Origin: Lactobacillus kimbladii | GTDB lineage: Bacteria > Bacillota > Bacilli > Lactobacillales > Lactobacillaceae | Reading direction: 5' to 3' | Length of the DNA: 64,000 nt | Assembly (NCBI RefSeq): GCF_014323605.1 | Contig: NZ_SCMB01000005.1 | Location: 27,876 to 91,875, forward strand | Shown: in pieces, positions 45,853 to 56,192 of the stretch | How positions within the stretch are numbered: position 1 is the first letter of the stretch | Layout: each line of letters starts with the position of its first letter | Position numbers and translations under genes: made by a program | Notes under the pieces: model-generated | What the model saw: only the letters and a program-made list of their open reading frames with translations | The model's database searches: none | What the model was told of the DNA's origin: nothing

Positions 45853-47133
45853 TTAGCCTCCAAATAGCCAGCGCCAAAACCTTACAAAAATGTTTACTCT
45901 ATTAGTTGATTCTAAAGCATGGGCGGGCAACAATAGGCCATTAGGACTTTGCAGTGAAATAATTTTGTTTTTGCCGGTCTTAAAGTAATAAGAGTTAATT
46001 TTTTGCCCTTTTTCTACAGGAGCTTCAACAGTTTCAGCTGTTAAACCCACCTGAAATTTAGAGCCATTTTGTGGTATCCAGATCAGTGTTTTATTTTTGA
46101 TACCAATATTTATCTGTCTGGCTTGTCCATTGTGAACTGCCATATTCGTGTGACCAATAATTACTTCATTACGCTGAAAAATCAAGGGCTCGTATTTTTG
46201 ATAAACGTAATTGAGCAGTTTAGCTGTTTGAATAAAACGGGCAGGATCAGTGTTGGTAACATGTTTTGCTCCCATTATTACAGTAATTATTCGCCCACCA
46301 CGATGAGGTGCAGTCGCAATGAAACAAGCACCTGCAGCATCAGTAGTTCCTGTTTTCAAACCATCTATTTTTAGATTTTTATGATATTGCGGCATCGCTT
46401 TTAGCATCCAGTTAAAATTGCTCATTGGCGTTGCCATATTTTGGTCAATAAAGTCCATTTTAGCAATTTTAGTAGTCTTAAGTACTTCAGGATAATCCTG
46501 TATTAATTTCTGACCTACAATAGCCATATCCTTGGCAGACAACATGTTCTCATCATTTTTACCTGCCCCAGGATAAGCATCATTACCAACGCTTTTGTTG
46601 GGCAATCCGCAGGTTGTATAAATACGAGCATCTTTAATGCCCCATTTTTGCAGCTGCTGTCTCATTTGCTTAACGAACGCAACCTGAGAGCCACTAATTG
46701 CTTCTGCTAACATCATTGCGGCTCCGTTAGCGGATTCAATTAAGGTTGCTTGATACAATTGTCTAATCGTATACGTGTGCTTCATACGCAAGGGAACGTT
46801 TGAATACTCTCTGTTACTGGCAACGGCAAAAATTTGCCGAGTAGGCGTAACCTTAGTGTTCCAATTGATTTTTTCCTGATCAATTGCCTTTAGGGTTAAA
46901 TATGCGGTTACCAGTTTTGTCATTGAAGCTATGGGCAATGGCTGATTAATATTTTTGCCATACAATAATTGTCCAGTCATACTGTCAATTGCTATAGCTG
47001 CTTTAGCATCGATAGCTACTTTATCTTGATCATAATTACCAGGCAATTTTGAAGCAGCATACACGTCAACTGGAAATGCCAGTAATAAAAAGCTGATAAA
47101 AAATAGAATGATGGCTTTTGCTTTCTTTTTCAA
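45853..47133 (-). CDS. dacA: D-alanyl-D-alanine carboxypeptidase (low-molecular-weight PBP)
   Basis: Trims the terminal D-Ala of peptidoglycan pentapeptides. A signal peptide (1-26, ending VYA) precedes the peptidase S11 domain with SMTK (Ser70, Lys73), SAN near 133 and KTG near 260. A C-terminal beta domain (about 300-400) and a final amphipathic stretch (FVRFWRWLFGG) that may hold it on the membrane follow. The start is TTG at 47133 with GGGAG eight bases upstream. The protein has 426 aa. Confidence 0.95.
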   Translation of the reverse strand: MKKKAKAIILFFISFLLLAFPVDVYAASKLPGNYDQDKVAIDAKAAIAIDSMTGQLLYGKNINQPLPIASMTKLVTAYLTLKAIDQEKINWNTKVTPTRQIFAVASNREYSNVPLRMKHTYTIRQLYQATLIESANGAAMMLAEAISGSQVAFVKQMRQQLQKWGIKDARIYTTCGLPNKSVGNDAYPGAGKNDENMLSAKDMAIVGQKLIQDYPEVLKTTKIAKMDFIDQNMATPMSNFNWMLKAMPQYHKNLKIDGLKTGTTDAAGACFIATAPHRGGRIITVIMGAKHVTNTDPARFIQTAKLLNYVYQKYEPLIFQRNEVIIGHTNMAVHNGQARQINIGIKNKTLIWIPQNGSKFQVGLTAETVEAPVEKGQKINSYYFKTGKNKIISLQSPNGLLLPAHALESTNRVNIFVRFWRWLFGG

Positions 47134-47234
47134 GTGTGATTCTCCCTTCCCTGATATTTTTTGGATTATTTTAAGTTTTATGCTTACATTTTACCAAATT
47201 TTTGGTATGATTATTACTGTGCTAAAAATAATAA

Positions 47235-47318
47235 GCCCCGATGGCGGAATTGGCAGACGCGCAGCGTTCAGGTCGCTGTTTAGGTAACTAAGTGAAAGTT
47301 CGAATCTTTTTCGGGGCA
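47235..47318 (+). tRNA. tRNA-Leu (anticodon CAG)
   Basis: Acceptor arms GCCCCGA (47235-47241) and TCGGGGC (47311-47317) pair fully, with discriminator A at 47318. The anticodon stem-loop CAGCG-TTCAGGT-CGCTG gives CAG, and a long variable arm fits a class II tRNA. The 3' CCA is not encoded. It is an isolated gene followed by a terminator. Confidence 0.97.
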
Positions 47319-47333
47319 TCACGTTAAACTAGT

Positions 47334-47370
47334 AAGAGCTGGTCCATTGTGGAACTAGCTCTTTTGCTTT
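47334..47370 (+). terminator. Terminator after tRNA-Leu
   Basis: AAGAGCTGGTCC pairs with GGAACTAGCTCTT (47334-47363) with minor mismatches, followed by a T-rich run. Confidence 0.85.
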
Positions 47371-47726
47371 TTCCTAAATATTTATTTAATTCCTCTTGTT
47401 CAATTATTTTACGATTTTTGTTTTCTATTTTTCCTTATTTCTAGCGTATTATTCAGAACTTGCTAATTGACAGTCACAATAGTTACTTGAAGCAACAACG
47501 ATTTAACTAAAAATAAGCAAAAGATAAATGCTTATATTAGTATAAAAATTGCTATACCTGTAAATAGTATCAATGGTATTTCGCGGAGTTTCTGCTAGGC
47601 ACTTTAATATTTCGCAAGTGATTTTTCAAAAACTTAGACTTGGCTACTTTTATTTTTAAAAATATGTTTTCAATTGTACTTAAATGATTTTTTTGTATTA
47701 AAATTATAGTAAAAGGAGGTATAGCC
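47371..47726. other. Intergenic stretch without a recognisable gene
   Basis: About 355 bases, A+T-rich, between the tRNA-Leu terminator and the PspC gene. I see no convincing coding frame or known RNA. The last 50 bases hold a promoter-like TTGTAC then TATTAA (16-base spacer) and the strong ribosome site AAAGGAGG of the next gene. Confidence 0.5.
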
Positions 47727-47951
47727 ATGCAAAAACGTTTAACAAAATCCGAGGATAAGATTGTCTCCGGTGTCTTTGGCGGAGTCGCAGAATACTTTGG
47801 CTGGGATAAAGCGTGGACCAGGATTGGAGGCGGAGCCTTAATATTGTTTTCATTCTTTACAGGATTGCTTTTATATATTATTGCAGCAATTGTTATGCCT
47901 GAAAAGGATCACGGTAATGACACTCCTGACGGTGAATTTCACAAGTACTAA
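47727..47951 (+). CDS. PspC-domain small membrane protein
   Basis: A 74-aa protein made of one PspC domain: a basic N-terminus, the GVFGGVAEYFGWDKAWTRIG motif region and a transmembrane helix (about 35-58, ALILFSFFTGLLLYIIAAIVMP), then an acidic tail. PspC-like proteins in Firmicutes are tied to envelope stress; the role of such a minimal form is unknown. Ribosome site AAAGGAGG is very strong. Confidence 0.9.
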   Translation: MQKRLTKSEDKIVSGVFGGVAEYFGWDKAWTRIGGGALILFSFFTGLLLYIIAAIVMPEKDHGNDTPDGEFHKY

Positions 47952-47978
47952 ATTTTTAAATTTATTTGTCTTACTCAA

Positions 47979-48033
47979 AAATTCAAGTTTAATTCTAGTG
48001 CGATTACATGAAAATTAGACCTGAATTTATTTT
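47979..48033 (+). terminator. Probable terminator of the PspC gene
   Basis: AAATTCAAGTTTAATT (47979-47994) pairs with AATTAGACCTGAATTT (48013-48028) apart from two mismatches, followed by a T-rich run. Confidence 0.6.
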
Positions 48034-48107
48034 TATGCAATTTGACCTTTTTCGAATTAAATAATATGATTTATACAATAATTTACTTAAAGAAAGGTTA
48101 ATATATT

Positions 48108-49211
48108 ATGAGCTTAGACGTTAATATACTCCCATCAGATTACATTGACTTATCTATTGGGGATTTTCGTTCTGGAATAAACAAAAGAATAATTGACAGA
48201 CTGGTGAAACGGGTTGAAAAAGAAGGCAATGGATACACTCCGGGTATGGGCCTGCCAAAACTTAGAAAAGAAATTATTTCGTATTACAAAGAGAATTACG
48301 GTATAAAAGATATTGATGTAGCTAACATCCAAATCACAGTGTCATGCTTACATGGTGCATTTTTATCCTTAAAGTCAATCATCAAATCTCAAAGTGATGA
48401 AATTATAGTTATAGCTCCCTTTTTCCCTTCGTACTTAAATTTAATTGCAGGAGTGGGCGCAACTCCAGTAATTGTTAAATCAGAGGCTCCAGATTTTGCA
48501 TTACCAAAAGACCAAATCAAAAACGCAGTAAATCGAAATACCAAGGCTATTATCATTAACTATCCTAATAACCCTACTGGTGCAACTATTTCAAAAACAG
48601 ACCGTAACTTCTTGAATAAACTTTGTGAGGAAAACAATATTTTTATAGTTGATGATCATGTTTATAGTGACTATCCGAGCACCTATAAGTATCAACCAGT
48701 CTCAACTGACATTTCTCATCAAATATTAGTCAGCAGCTTTTCCAAGACTTTTGCTATCCCAGGAATACGTCTAGGCTATGTGATTGCTCCTGCCGGTATT
48801 ATTGAACGGGACGGTTATTATAATGAGGGGATCACTTTCAGTGCCCCAACTATTAGTCAATTCATTGGTGAAATAATTTTAGAAGAACCAGAGAAATATA
48901 CCTATCACATTGAAGAAATTGGACAAAGAGGTAAAAAACTGACTAAGCTGCTTTCTGCAAGTAAATATTTTGCTTCCTCAAAGTATCTGGGAGGCTTATA
49001 TATATTTATTAAAATCCCTGATGAAATCCAAGATGTTGATTTGTACTATAAGCTATTAGAAGACCACTTTCATGTAATTGTCGCCAAAGGTAGTGATTTC
49101 GAGTATTCTGACAGATACTTTAGAATTTCTTTATCTACCGAAAAAGATGCTTTGTTTAAAGGTATGCAAAAGATTATTGACTGTGTAGACTATACTTTGA
49201 ATTATAAATAA
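48108..49211 (+). CDS. PLP-dependent aminotransferase, class I/II
   Basis: A 367-aa fold-type I aminotransferase. The PLP-binding Lys lies in SSFSKTFAIPGIRLGY (about residue 212), with NYPNNPTGA (about 160-170), the Asp-x-x-Tyr pair in VDDHVYSDYP and a C-terminal FRISLS Arg for the substrate carboxylate. It is somewhat shorter than typical AspB proteins and could be an aspartate/aromatic aminotransferase or a C-S lyase relative. It is transcribed alone; G+C and codon use look A+T-rich. Confidence 0.87.
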   Translation: MSLDVNILPSDYIDLSIGDFRSGINKRIIDRLVKRVEKEGNGYTPGMGLPKLRKEIISYYKENYGIKDIDVANIQITVSCLHGAFLSLKSIIKSQSDEIIVIAPFFPSYLNLIAGVGATPVIVKSEAPDFALPKDQIKNAVNRNTKAIIINYPNNPTGATISKTDRNFLNKLCEENNIFIVDDHVYSDYPSTYKYQPVSTDISHQILVSSFSKTFAIPGIRLGYVIAPAGIIERDGYYNEGITFSAPTISQFIGEIILEEPEKYTYHIEEIGQRGKKLTKLLSASKYFASSKYLGGLYIFIKIPDEIQDVDLYYKLLEDHFHVIVAKGSDFEYSDRYFRISLSTEKDALFKGMQKIIDCVDYTLNYK

Positions 49212-49270
49212 TTGCATGCTTAAAAAGTAGGTCAATAAAATAAATATTACATTTCGGTTTAAATTAATAA

Positions 49271-49315
49271 ACTCTTTGCTTACCGAGTTTTAATTCAGTT
49301 AGCAAAGAGTTTTTC
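49271..49315 (+). terminator. Terminator of the aminotransferase gene
   Basis: ACTCTTTGCT (49271-49280) pairs exactly with AGCAAAGAGT (49301-49310), followed by a T run. Confidence 0.88.
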
Positions 49316-49381
49316 ATTTAATTTTAAAAAGCTAATATAAGTCGATTAACAAAGTAGTTCTAAATATATTTAGCTCAAAGC

Positions 49382-49418
49382 AAAAAACTTGATGCCGTTT
49401 TTATTACGGTACCAAGTT
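49382..49418 (-). terminator. Terminator of the flippase/leuS unit
   Basis: AACTTGATGCCGT and ACGGTACCAAGTT (49386-49418) form a stem with two mismatches. A run of six T follows on the minus strand. It lies just past the flippase stop. Confidence 0.85.
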
Positions 49419-49436
49419 TTAATATTAGCTTCACAC

Positions 49437-51080
49437 TTATGCATGAATATGCAGTTTTTCTAAGATAGGAATAATTTTATCGCCTAGTATCTTCTGTGCC
49501 AGGTCAGATTTGATAGCCGCAAAGCCATAAAACAAGCAACCCACAACTACCGCGACAAAAACAATGACAAGTGACTGTAAACTACTTGCAGGATTCAAAA
49601 ACAGTTCAAGACCTTTTTCCGCAGCCAAAACCAGCAAAAACATGATCACGGAAAAAGCAGTAATTCCGATAAAACGCCTTCTTGTCCGATTTTCATTGAA
49701 ATTATAGCCAACCTTAAGATGTTTTAAGGCCATAAAGATAATAACTAGCATTCCCAAATTAGTGGCAATCAATGGTCCAAATACTTTAAACAAGTATATC
49801 ATTGGATATTGCATCAAAATTTTTATAATCAAGCCTAATACTAAATACTTTATGGCAAGACCATTTTCGGATAATCCCTGTAAAATTGCCATCAATACAG
49901 TGAATAAACCTAAACTAATTGCCGTAAATGATGAAAGATATAATACGTTTGAACCTAATTTATCATAACCATAGAAAATGGTATAAACTGGTGTAGAAAT
50001 TGCTGCCATACCAAAAGAGGCTGGAATCATGACAAATAGAAACAGATCTAAAGTATTACCTATTTGATCAGAAATACCTTTAAAGTCATGCTTGGTATGG
50101 GCTGATGATAACAAAGGAATCGCTGTTACAGCCATCGCGCTGGCAAGAGAAACAATAATCATAATCAGCTTATTAGCATTGAGAGCAAATAACGCATACC
50201 AAGTCTCAATTGTATTATTAGAGGCATTAATTAAATTACCAATCATAGGATGAAAGGTATATTGATCCACCAGATAAAAAAGCTGGATACCGGCATCAAT
50301 AATAATAAACGGAATTGCCTGAGCAATAATTTCTGCAAAAAGAGCAGAGGTTGAAACTTGAATTTCATTATTAGAATTTTCAACTAATTTATTAAGCTTA
50401 TTACGTCTTGAAAGCAAAAACCAGGCTAGAATGGCAATCCCAAAAACTGCTCCGATAGCTGCAGCTAAATTTGACTGCACAACTGCATCAACAAAGTTAC
50501 CGTGCTGCACCTGCATAATTATATAAGCAGTTAACAACATCCAAATAACTCTTGCCAATTGCTCTACAAACTGAGACATGGCCGATGGCATCATGTCCTC
50601 ATAGCCCTGAAAATATCCTCTCATAATGCTTAAAACAGGGATAATCAGGATAGCATATGACAGACTACGCATGACTTTTACCTGTCTGGGATCAATTTGC
50701 GAACCATTAGATGCCAAAAAAGGCGAAGCAAAGTACATTATTGCAGCTGAAATGATACCCAAAATTACCATTAAAATCAGACCACGATGAAAAAGTTTAC
50801 GTCCTACACCGTACTCATTAAGCGCATTATATTTTGCCACCTGTTTCGCGACAGCGCCAGGAATTCCTGCTGTAGATATTAAAATAAAAATACTATAGAT
50901 ATTATAACTTCTAGCAGTTAATGCATTGGCAATATTGCCGTAAGGTGACATCCAATAAAACCATGGAATAATATAGAGTGCCCCTAAAATACGTGAAGTA
51001 ATAGAGCCAAAAGTCATCCATGCACTGCCCTTAATGAAGGTATTTTGTGTATTTTCTTCAGATAAATTATTTTCTCTCAT
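49437..51080 (-). CDS. MurJ/YtgP-type lipid flippase (MATE-like polysaccharide transporter)
   Basis: A 547-aa polytopic protein with about 14 hydrophobic segments, starting FIKGSAWMTFGSITSRILGAL. This is the SpoVB/YtgP branch of the MOP superfamily; in Bacillus YtgP can move lipid II across the membrane (MurJ activity). Its place 95 bases downstream of leuS matches the Bacillus leuS-ytgP order. Lipid II is the likely cargo, though teichoic- or exopolysaccharide-linked relatives share this fold. Confidence 0.85.
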   Translation of the reverse strand: MRENNLSEENTQNTFIKGSAWMTFGSITSRILGALYIIPWFYWMSPYGNIANALTARSYNIYSIFILISTAGIPGAVAKQVAKYNALNEYGVGRKLFHRGLILMVILGIISAAIMYFASPFLASNGSQIDPRQVKVMRSLSYAILIIPVLSIMRGYFQGYEDMMPSAMSQFVEQLARVIWMLLTAYIIMQVQHGNFVDAVVQSNLAAAIGAVFGIAILAWFLLSRRNKLNKLVENSNNEIQVSTSALFAEIIAQAIPFIIIDAGIQLFYLVDQYTFHPMIGNLINASNNTIETWYALFALNANKLIMIIVSLASAMAVTAIPLLSSAHTKHDFKGISDQIGNTLDLFLFVMIPASFGMAAISTPVYTIFYGYDKLGSNVLYLSSFTAISLGLFTVLMAILQGLSENGLAIKYLVLGLIIKILMQYPMIYLFKVFGPLIATNLGMLVIIFMALKHLKVGYNFNENRTRRRFIGITAFSVIMFLLVLAAEKGLELFLNPASSLQSLVIVFVAVVVGCLFYGFAAIKSDLAQKILGDKIIPILEKLHIHA

Positions 51081-51175
51081 TAATATTCCCTAAATCTAGT
51101 TTACTAACTATATTATTGTGAATGAAAAAAGGCAATTAACAACAAATATACTTTGCACTTTAGGAAAAATTAACT

Positions 51176-53590
51176 TTATTTGGCTACAATATTAACAATC
51201 TTATTTGGTACGACGATGACCTTCTTAATATCTTTGCCTTTTAAAAATTTTTGTACATGAGGTAAAGCCAAGGCTTGCTTTTGAATTTCAGCTTTATCTA
51301 AATCAACAGCTGCTGTGAAATTTCCGCGCAGTTTGCCATTAACTTGTACCATAATTTCAACTGTTGACACAACTAATTTATCCGGATCATAGGTTGGCCA
51401 TTTGGCAAAGGTCACAGATTCATTATGACCAAATATCTGCCAGACTTCTTCCATCATGTGTGGAGCAATCGGCGCTAAAAGCGTGATAAAACCTTCCGCA
51501 TATTTCCTTGGAATAGTTTTAGCTTTCTGTGCGGCATTAACAAAGACCATTAATTGAGAAATCGCGGTATTAAAGTGTAAATCATCAAAATCTTCCGTTA
51601 CCTTTTTAACAGTTTCATTATAAACTTTATCTAAAGTACCATCGTTGTCCTCCACGATATTTTCTTGAGGAATAGCTTTAAGATCTAAATCGTTGACAAA
51701 TAAGCGCCAAACCCTATCCAAGAACTTCTTGGTTGAAGCGGGACCATTATCATCCCAGTCAATAGAAGCATCAAGAGGTCCCATGAACATTTCGTACATT
51801 CTCAGACTGTCTGCACCATACTCATCGATCACGTCATCCGGGTTAACTACATTGCCTTTTGACTTAGACATTTTATCATGGTCTTTCAGAATTAATCCCT
51901 GGTTGAATAATCTTTGGAATGGCTCTTCATTTGGAACAACTCCCAAATCATATAAAACCATATTCCAAAATCTAGCATAAAGCAGGTGACGCACAGCATG
52001 CTCTGCACCACCGATATAAAGATCAACCGGCATCCACTTTTTCAGCAATTCGTAATCGGCTAATTTATTATCATTGTGCGGATCAACAAAACGCAGGAAG
52101 TACCATGAAGAACCAGCCCAATTAGGCATAGTATTAGTTTCACGTTTACCCTTACGGCCGTTTTTATCAACTACATTAACCCAGTCTTTTAAGTTTACTA
52201 AGGGGCTTTCTGGTGTGCCTGACGGCTTAATATCGGTTGCGTGTGGCAAAACTAACGGCAATTCATCTTCAGGAACTAAAGTAGTTTCCCCATCTTCCCA
52301 ATGAATTACTGGAATTGGCTCACCCCAATAGCGCTGACGACTAAATTCCCAGTCGCGTAATTTGTAATTGACCTTTTTTTCTCCAGCCTGGTGTTCAGTA
52401 AGCCAGGCAACAATTTTCTCTTTAGCATCTGCAATATTAAGGCCGTTTAGAAACTCTGATTCAATGTGTGGACCATCACCGGTAAATGCTTCCTGAGCAA
52501 TATCTCCACCTTTAATAACAGCCTTAATAGGCAAATTGAATTTCCGAGCGAACTCATAATCACGTGTATCGTGGGCAGGAACTGCCATGACCGCACCAGT
52601 ACCATAACTGCCAAGTACATAGTCAGCAATCCAGATAGGAATTTCTTCATTATTCACAGGATTAATTGCATATGCACCAGTAAAAACGCCAGTCTTAGTT
52701 TTATTTAAATCTGTTCTTTCAAGGTCGGACTTAGATTCAATTTGTTTAATATAGGCATTGACTTCATCTTTATGACCATCAGTCATTATTTTCTGGACTA
52801 ATTTATTTTCAGGCGCTAAAACAGCATAGGTTGCGCCAAACAAAGTATCTGGACGGGTACTAAAAACATCAAAAGTCTCATTAGAGTTTCTTACTTTAAA
52901 AGTAATTTGGGCACCTACTGAACGACCAATCCAGTTACGTTGCATTTCCTTAATGTTTTCTGGCCAGTCAAGATTATCCAGGCCTGCAAGAAGACGGTCA
53001 GCATATTTGGTAATTCTTAACATCCATTGCTTCATGTTACGACGATATATTGGGTAACCACCACGTTCAGTCTTACCATCAACAATATCTTCGTTAGCAA
53101 CAACTGTACCTAAATCTGGTGACCAGTTAACCGGTGCTTCTGCCTCATAAGCCAAGCCATTTTTATACATTTGCTCAAAAGTCCATTGCGTCCACTTGTA
53201 ATATTTTGGATCACAAGTTGCCAATTCTCTGTTCCAGTCGTATGAGAATCCTAGAGTATTGAGCTGTCTTTTAAAATTAGCAATATTTTCAGTAGTAACA
53301 ACTGCCGGATCTTGTCCCGTTTGAAGAGCATATTGTTCAGTAGGAAGACCAAAAGCATCCCAACCCATTGGGTGAAGGACGTTATAGCCTTGACTGCGCT
53401 TCATTCGTGCGACAATATCGGTTGCTGTGTAACCTTCTGGGTGTCCTACATGCAGTCCTTTACCGGATGGAAAAGGAAACATATCTAAAACATAATAATT
53501 TTTCTTTTTCGGGTCATTACCGGTTTTAAATGTTTGATTTTTTTCCCAGTAATCCTGCCATTTTTTTTCGACAACTTTGTGATTGTACAT
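51176..53590 (-). CDS. leuS: Leucyl-tRNA synthetase
   Basis: Class I synthetase of 804 aa. HIGH-like motif HVGHPEGY near 48, editing (CP1) domain about 220-400 with [11 protein letters not shown] and DTRDYEF, KMSKS motif DKMSKSKGN near 575, and the C-terminal anticodon and tail domains. The ATG at 53590 follows GAGGTAAAAAAT. Control is by the T-box leader upstream. Confidence 0.98.
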   Translation of the reverse strand: MYNHKVVEKKWQDYWEKNQTFKTGNDPKKKNYYVLDMFPFPSGKGLHVGHPEGYTATDIVARMKRSQGYNVLHPMGWDAFGLPTEQYALQTGQDPAVVTTENIANFKRQLNTLGFSYDWNRELATCDPKYYKWTQWTFEQMYKNGLAYEAEAPVNWSPDLGTVVANEDIVDGKTERGGYPIYRRNMKQWMLRITKYADRLLAGLDNLDWPENIKEMQRNWIGRSVGAQITFKVRNSNETFDVFSTRPDTLFGATYAVLAPENKLVQKIMTDGHKDEVNAYIKQIESKSDLERTDLNKTKTGVFTGAYAINPVNNEEIPIWIADYVLGSYGTGAVMAVPAHDTRDYEFARKFNLPIKAVIKGGDIAQEAFTGDGPHIESEFLNGLNIADAKEKIVAWLTEHQAGEKKVNYKLRDWEFSRQRYWGEPIPVIHWEDGETTLVPEDELPLVLPHATDIKPSGTPESPLVNLKDWVNVVDKNGRKGKRETNTMPNWAGSSWYFLRFVDPHNDNKLADYELLKKWMPVDLYIGGAEHAVRHLLYARFWNMVLYDLGVVPNEEPFQRLFNQGLILKDHDKMSKSKGNVVNPDDVIDEYGADSLRMYEMFMGPLDASIDWDDNGPASTKKFLDRVWRLFVNDLDLKAIPQENIVEDNDGTLDKVYNETVKKVTEDFDDLHFNTAISQLMVFVNAAQKAKTIPRKYAEGFITLLAPIAPHMMEEVWQIFGHNESVTFAKWPTYDPDKLVVSTVEIMVQVNGKLRGNFTAAVDLDKAEIQKQALALPHVQKFLKGKDIKKVIVVPNKIVNIVAK

Positions 53591-53603
53591 ATTTTTTACC
53601 TCA

Positions 53604-53800
53604 TAAAAAAAGTCCTATGAAATATTTTTTCATAGGACGAATAATCGCGGTACCACCTAAGTTCCGCACCAAAAGTGCGACACTCATGCCCCTTAACGCG
53701 GATAGCAAACGTTAGATTTGTTCCAGGCTCAGTTCACAACCTATTTTTCAAGTCTTGCACCTTCCGACTCTTCTCTATAGAAAAACAAAATTGCTACTAG
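53604..53800 (-). promoter_or_regulatory. T-box leader of leuS
   Basis: The antiterminator core AGGTGGTACCGCGA lies at 53658-53645 (minus strand). The terminator stem TCCTATGA/TCATAGGA at about 53613-53637 is followed by a T run at 53604-53610. Stem I extends to about 53790. It should respond to uncharged tRNA-Leu; the specifier was not identified. Confidence 0.9.
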
Positions 53801-53876
53801 TTCCTGATCTTTATTTTTTGACCAATAATGATTATAATTTACCACAATGAATAAAAAAAACAAGGGGAGAAAGTTT

Positions 53877-54539
53877 TTGAACAAAACAATTCAGACAAAA
53901 AGAGACACAATAGTACCTGCTACAATCTTTTTGATTGCTTATGCAGCGTGGGCAATTTTAGTTGCTTCCGAAAACCAGTTTATCCAAAAATTTGATCAAA
54001 CTGTCATAAATATTATTTGCAATAACAATCCTGCCACAATCAAGTTTGCAACTACATTTACTAATTTAGGTAATACTAACGTAATTATGCTCGAAACGAT
54101 CATCTTGGTAATTGTTTTGGCGTTTTGCAGAAAATTTGCTTATGCATTTTTTACTGCTGGAACAATGATTGTGGCTAACGGATACAACTGGATCATCAAA
54201 CACGCAATAGCTCGTCACAGACCGCTTACCCAACACCTTGTGGCAGCTCACGGTTATAGTTTTCCATCAGGACATTCAGTTGGCAGTGCCACATTATTTG
54301 GGATTTTGATTGTTTTAACAATTTTATTAATTAAAAATAAAGCTATAAAAACTGTATTGTGCATCATTTGGGCCTGTTTTCCAATACTAATTGGTTATAC
54401 AAGGATTTTCAACCACGTTCACTACCCTTCTGATGTGGTTGGTGGTTTTTTAGAAGGAATTGCATTTCTTTTGATTGGTTATTCTTTCTTATACCACTAT
54501 TATTTAGAAAATCAAAGAGCACAAAAAAATATTTATTAA
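53877..54539 (+). CDS. PAP2-family membrane phosphatase
   Basis: A 220-aa membrane protein with about six hydrophobic helices and the three PAP2 motifs: KHAIARHRP, PSGHS and RIFNHVHYPSDV. Likely a lipid phosphatase such as undecaprenyl-diphosphate or phosphatidylglycerophosphate phosphatase. I choose TTG at 53877 because AAGGGGAG lies seven bases before it. The in-frame ATG at 53847 (230 aa) has no ribosome site and sits only eight bases after a TATAAT box (53833-53838), near the expected transcription start. Confidence 0.88.
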   Translation: MNKTIQTKRDTIVPATIFLIAYAAWAILVASENQFIQKFDQTVINIICNNNPATIKFATTFTNLGNTNVIMLETIILVIVLAFCRKFAYAFFTAGTMIVANGYNWIIKHAIARHRPLTQHLVAAHGYSFPSGHSVGSATLFGILIVLTILLIKNKAIKTVLCIIWACFPILIGYTRIFNHVHYPSDVVGGFLEGIAFLLIGYSFLYHYYLENQRAQKNIY

Positions 54540-54542
54540 GTA

Positions 54543-54585
54543 AAAAGGATTCATTGCTTTGAAAATAAGCTTGAATCCTTTTTTA
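54543..54585. terminator. Terminator between PAP2 and cupin genes
   Basis: AAGGATTCA and TGAATCCTT (about 54545-54580) with an inner AAGC/GCTT pairing, flanked by A and T runs on both sides. It can serve both convergent genes. Confidence 0.85.
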
Positions 54586-54598
54586 TGTCAAAATTACT

Positions 54599-55087
54599 CT
54601 AATCTAGTGCTAGTCGTTCAATGATGCTTTTATATGCAGGGTACTGTTTTAATAAATCTGCCTTTTTAAGCATCTCAAAGTCATGGTAATCAAATCCTGG
54701 TGAAACAACACAACTTACTAAACAAAAACTATTTGGTTTAGTAACTTCTGATGCAAAAATGGTGTGTTTGGGAACTTTGAATTGCATACATTCTCCAGCC
54801 GAAACATTTTTGCCTAACTTAACAGCAGTATATTTACCATCTGGAAAAATACAATGAATAGTAATTGTTTCTCCATCGTGGTAATACCACATTTCATCAT
54901 GGTTCAGTCGGTGAAAGTGAGAACAGCTGGTATCATCAAGCAAAAAGTAAATGGAAGTGTAATAAAAACGATTTCCTTTGCTATCCTTATCATAAAATTC
55001 TTCGTCACTAGTATAAACTTGTCTAAACCAGCCGCCTTCTTGGTGAGGTTCAAGATTTAAACTTTTGATATAGTCGTTTCTTTGCAT
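54599..55087 (-). CDS. Cupin protein of the DUF985 family
   Basis: A 162-aa single-domain cupin. Family signature EPHQEGGWFRQVY at about 12-24, SCSHFHRLNHDEMWYYHDG with metal-site-like His/Glu residues, and the end motif LVSCVVSPGFDYHDFEM. Biochemical function unknown. AAGGAGAAAAA precedes the ATG. It stands alone. Confidence 0.92.
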   Translation of the reverse strand: MQRNDYIKSLNLEPHQEGGWFRQVYTSDEEFYDKDSKGNRFYYTSIYFLLDDTSCSHFHRLNHDEMWYYHDGETITIHCIFPDGKYTAVKLGKNVSAGECMQFKVPKHTIFASEVTKPNSFCLVSCVVSPGFDYHDFEMLKKADLLKQYPAYKSIIERLALD

Positions 55088-55267
55088 TTTTTCTCCTTAA
55101 TAAATTTTGAATAATTAAATTCCTTTAATATAAATTTAGCTCACTTTGTCTCTATTGTCAGCTGAATTTTTTGTAGGCAAACAACATCTACCAAAACTAA
55201 TATTACACATACCTTATATTGGTATGACACTATTATTCAAAATCAGTTGTGAAGGAAGTCAAAAACT

Positions 55268-55304
55268 AAAAATGATATGATTCCAGAATTCAAGAAACAT
55301 ATCA
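55268..55304 (-). terminator. Terminator of the tyrosine phosphatase gene
   Basis: AAATGATATG pairs with CATATCATTT around 55273-55304. A T run follows on the minus strand (A run at 55268-55273). The remaining bases up to the cupin start show no gene. Confidence 0.78.
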
Positions 55305-55317
55305 TTTTCTTATTTAA

Positions 55318-56070
55318 TTAATTTTGAACTAAATAAATTTGTCTCATTTTGCTCTTAAAATCACTCGGTAAATTCAGTCCTTTAATCAAATAATTATCAA
55401 AATCGCCATAATTTTGCTTAATGGCAGAAAAATACCGTTCCAAATATGACTTTTGAACCGTTAAAGCTATAGCAACATCTTTTAATTGTGAACTAGTTAA
55501 TTGATCTCTTAAGTAGTCCAAAATTTCTTGATTTTCCTGCTTGCGGGCCGAAATAGTTTTTAGATAATCGGCAAAGATTTGATCGTCACTTACTCCCAGG
55601 CTTTTCAAAATTAAAGCTGCTGCCACTCCTGTGCGATCTTTACCCGCAAAGCAATGAAATGCTGTCGGAACAGGATCATCTATGAGCGCCATTAAAAATT
55701 GGTGATAGCCATTTTGAGCAGATTTTTGTAAAGCCAGTTCTTCATAGGTGGTAAGCATATCTTCTTCAGCCTGATTATTACCGGAAACAATTTCATCAAC
55801 ACTGGCTTGATTAACTTGCGCATCTTTTAACACATCAATTACAACGTAATCTAATCCGGACCACAAATAATCTGGAAATTGTTTTCTTTCTTCCTCACCC
55901 CTAAAATCAAAAACCCTCTTAATTTGATATTTATTTTGGACTTGTTCTTTTTGATAAGACGTCAAATTATACAATTGTCCACATCGAAATAGTAGTCCAT
56001 CTTTTACTTTTCTTCCTGCAAATCCAGTGTAACCACCTAAGGAACGCCAATTAGTAATTTCCCTTGTCAT
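55318..56070 (-). CDS. Tyrosine-protein phosphatase (Y_phosphatase3 family)
   Basis: A 250-aa cytoplasmic phosphatase with the P-loop HCFAGKDRTG (CX5R, near 135-145), general-acid region upstream and the family N-terminus NWRSLGGY. Relatives dephosphorylate phosphotyrosine proteins or phosphoinositides. No signal peptide. It is a single gene with its own terminator. Confidence 0.9.
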   Translation of the reverse strand: MTREITNWRSLGGYTGFAGRKVKDGLLFRCGQLYNLTSYQKEQVQNKYQIKRVFDFRGEEERKQFPDYLWSGLDYVVIDVLKDAQVNQASVDEIVSGNNQAEEDMLTTYEELALQKSAQNGYHQFLMALIDDPVPTAFHCFAGKDRTGVAAALILKSLGVSDDQIFADYLKTISARKQENQEILDYLRDQLTSSQLKDVAIALTVQKSYLERYFSAIKQNYGDFDNYLIKGLNLPSDFKSKMRQIYLVQN

Positions 56071-56143
56071 TTTTAATACCCCAGTTACCTATTAAATTTA
56101 ATATTAACAATTATAATTTTTTAGAAAAAATATTTCTACTAAT

Positions 56144-56174
56144 AAAAAACCTGCTGGTAAATAAACCAGCAGGT
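56144..56174 (-). terminator. Terminator of the MFS gene
   Basis: ACCTGCTGGT (56149-56158) pairs exactly with ACCAGCAGGT (56165-56174). On the minus strand a T run follows. Confidence 0.9.
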
Positions 56175-56192
56175 CTGTTATAAATCTAACTA

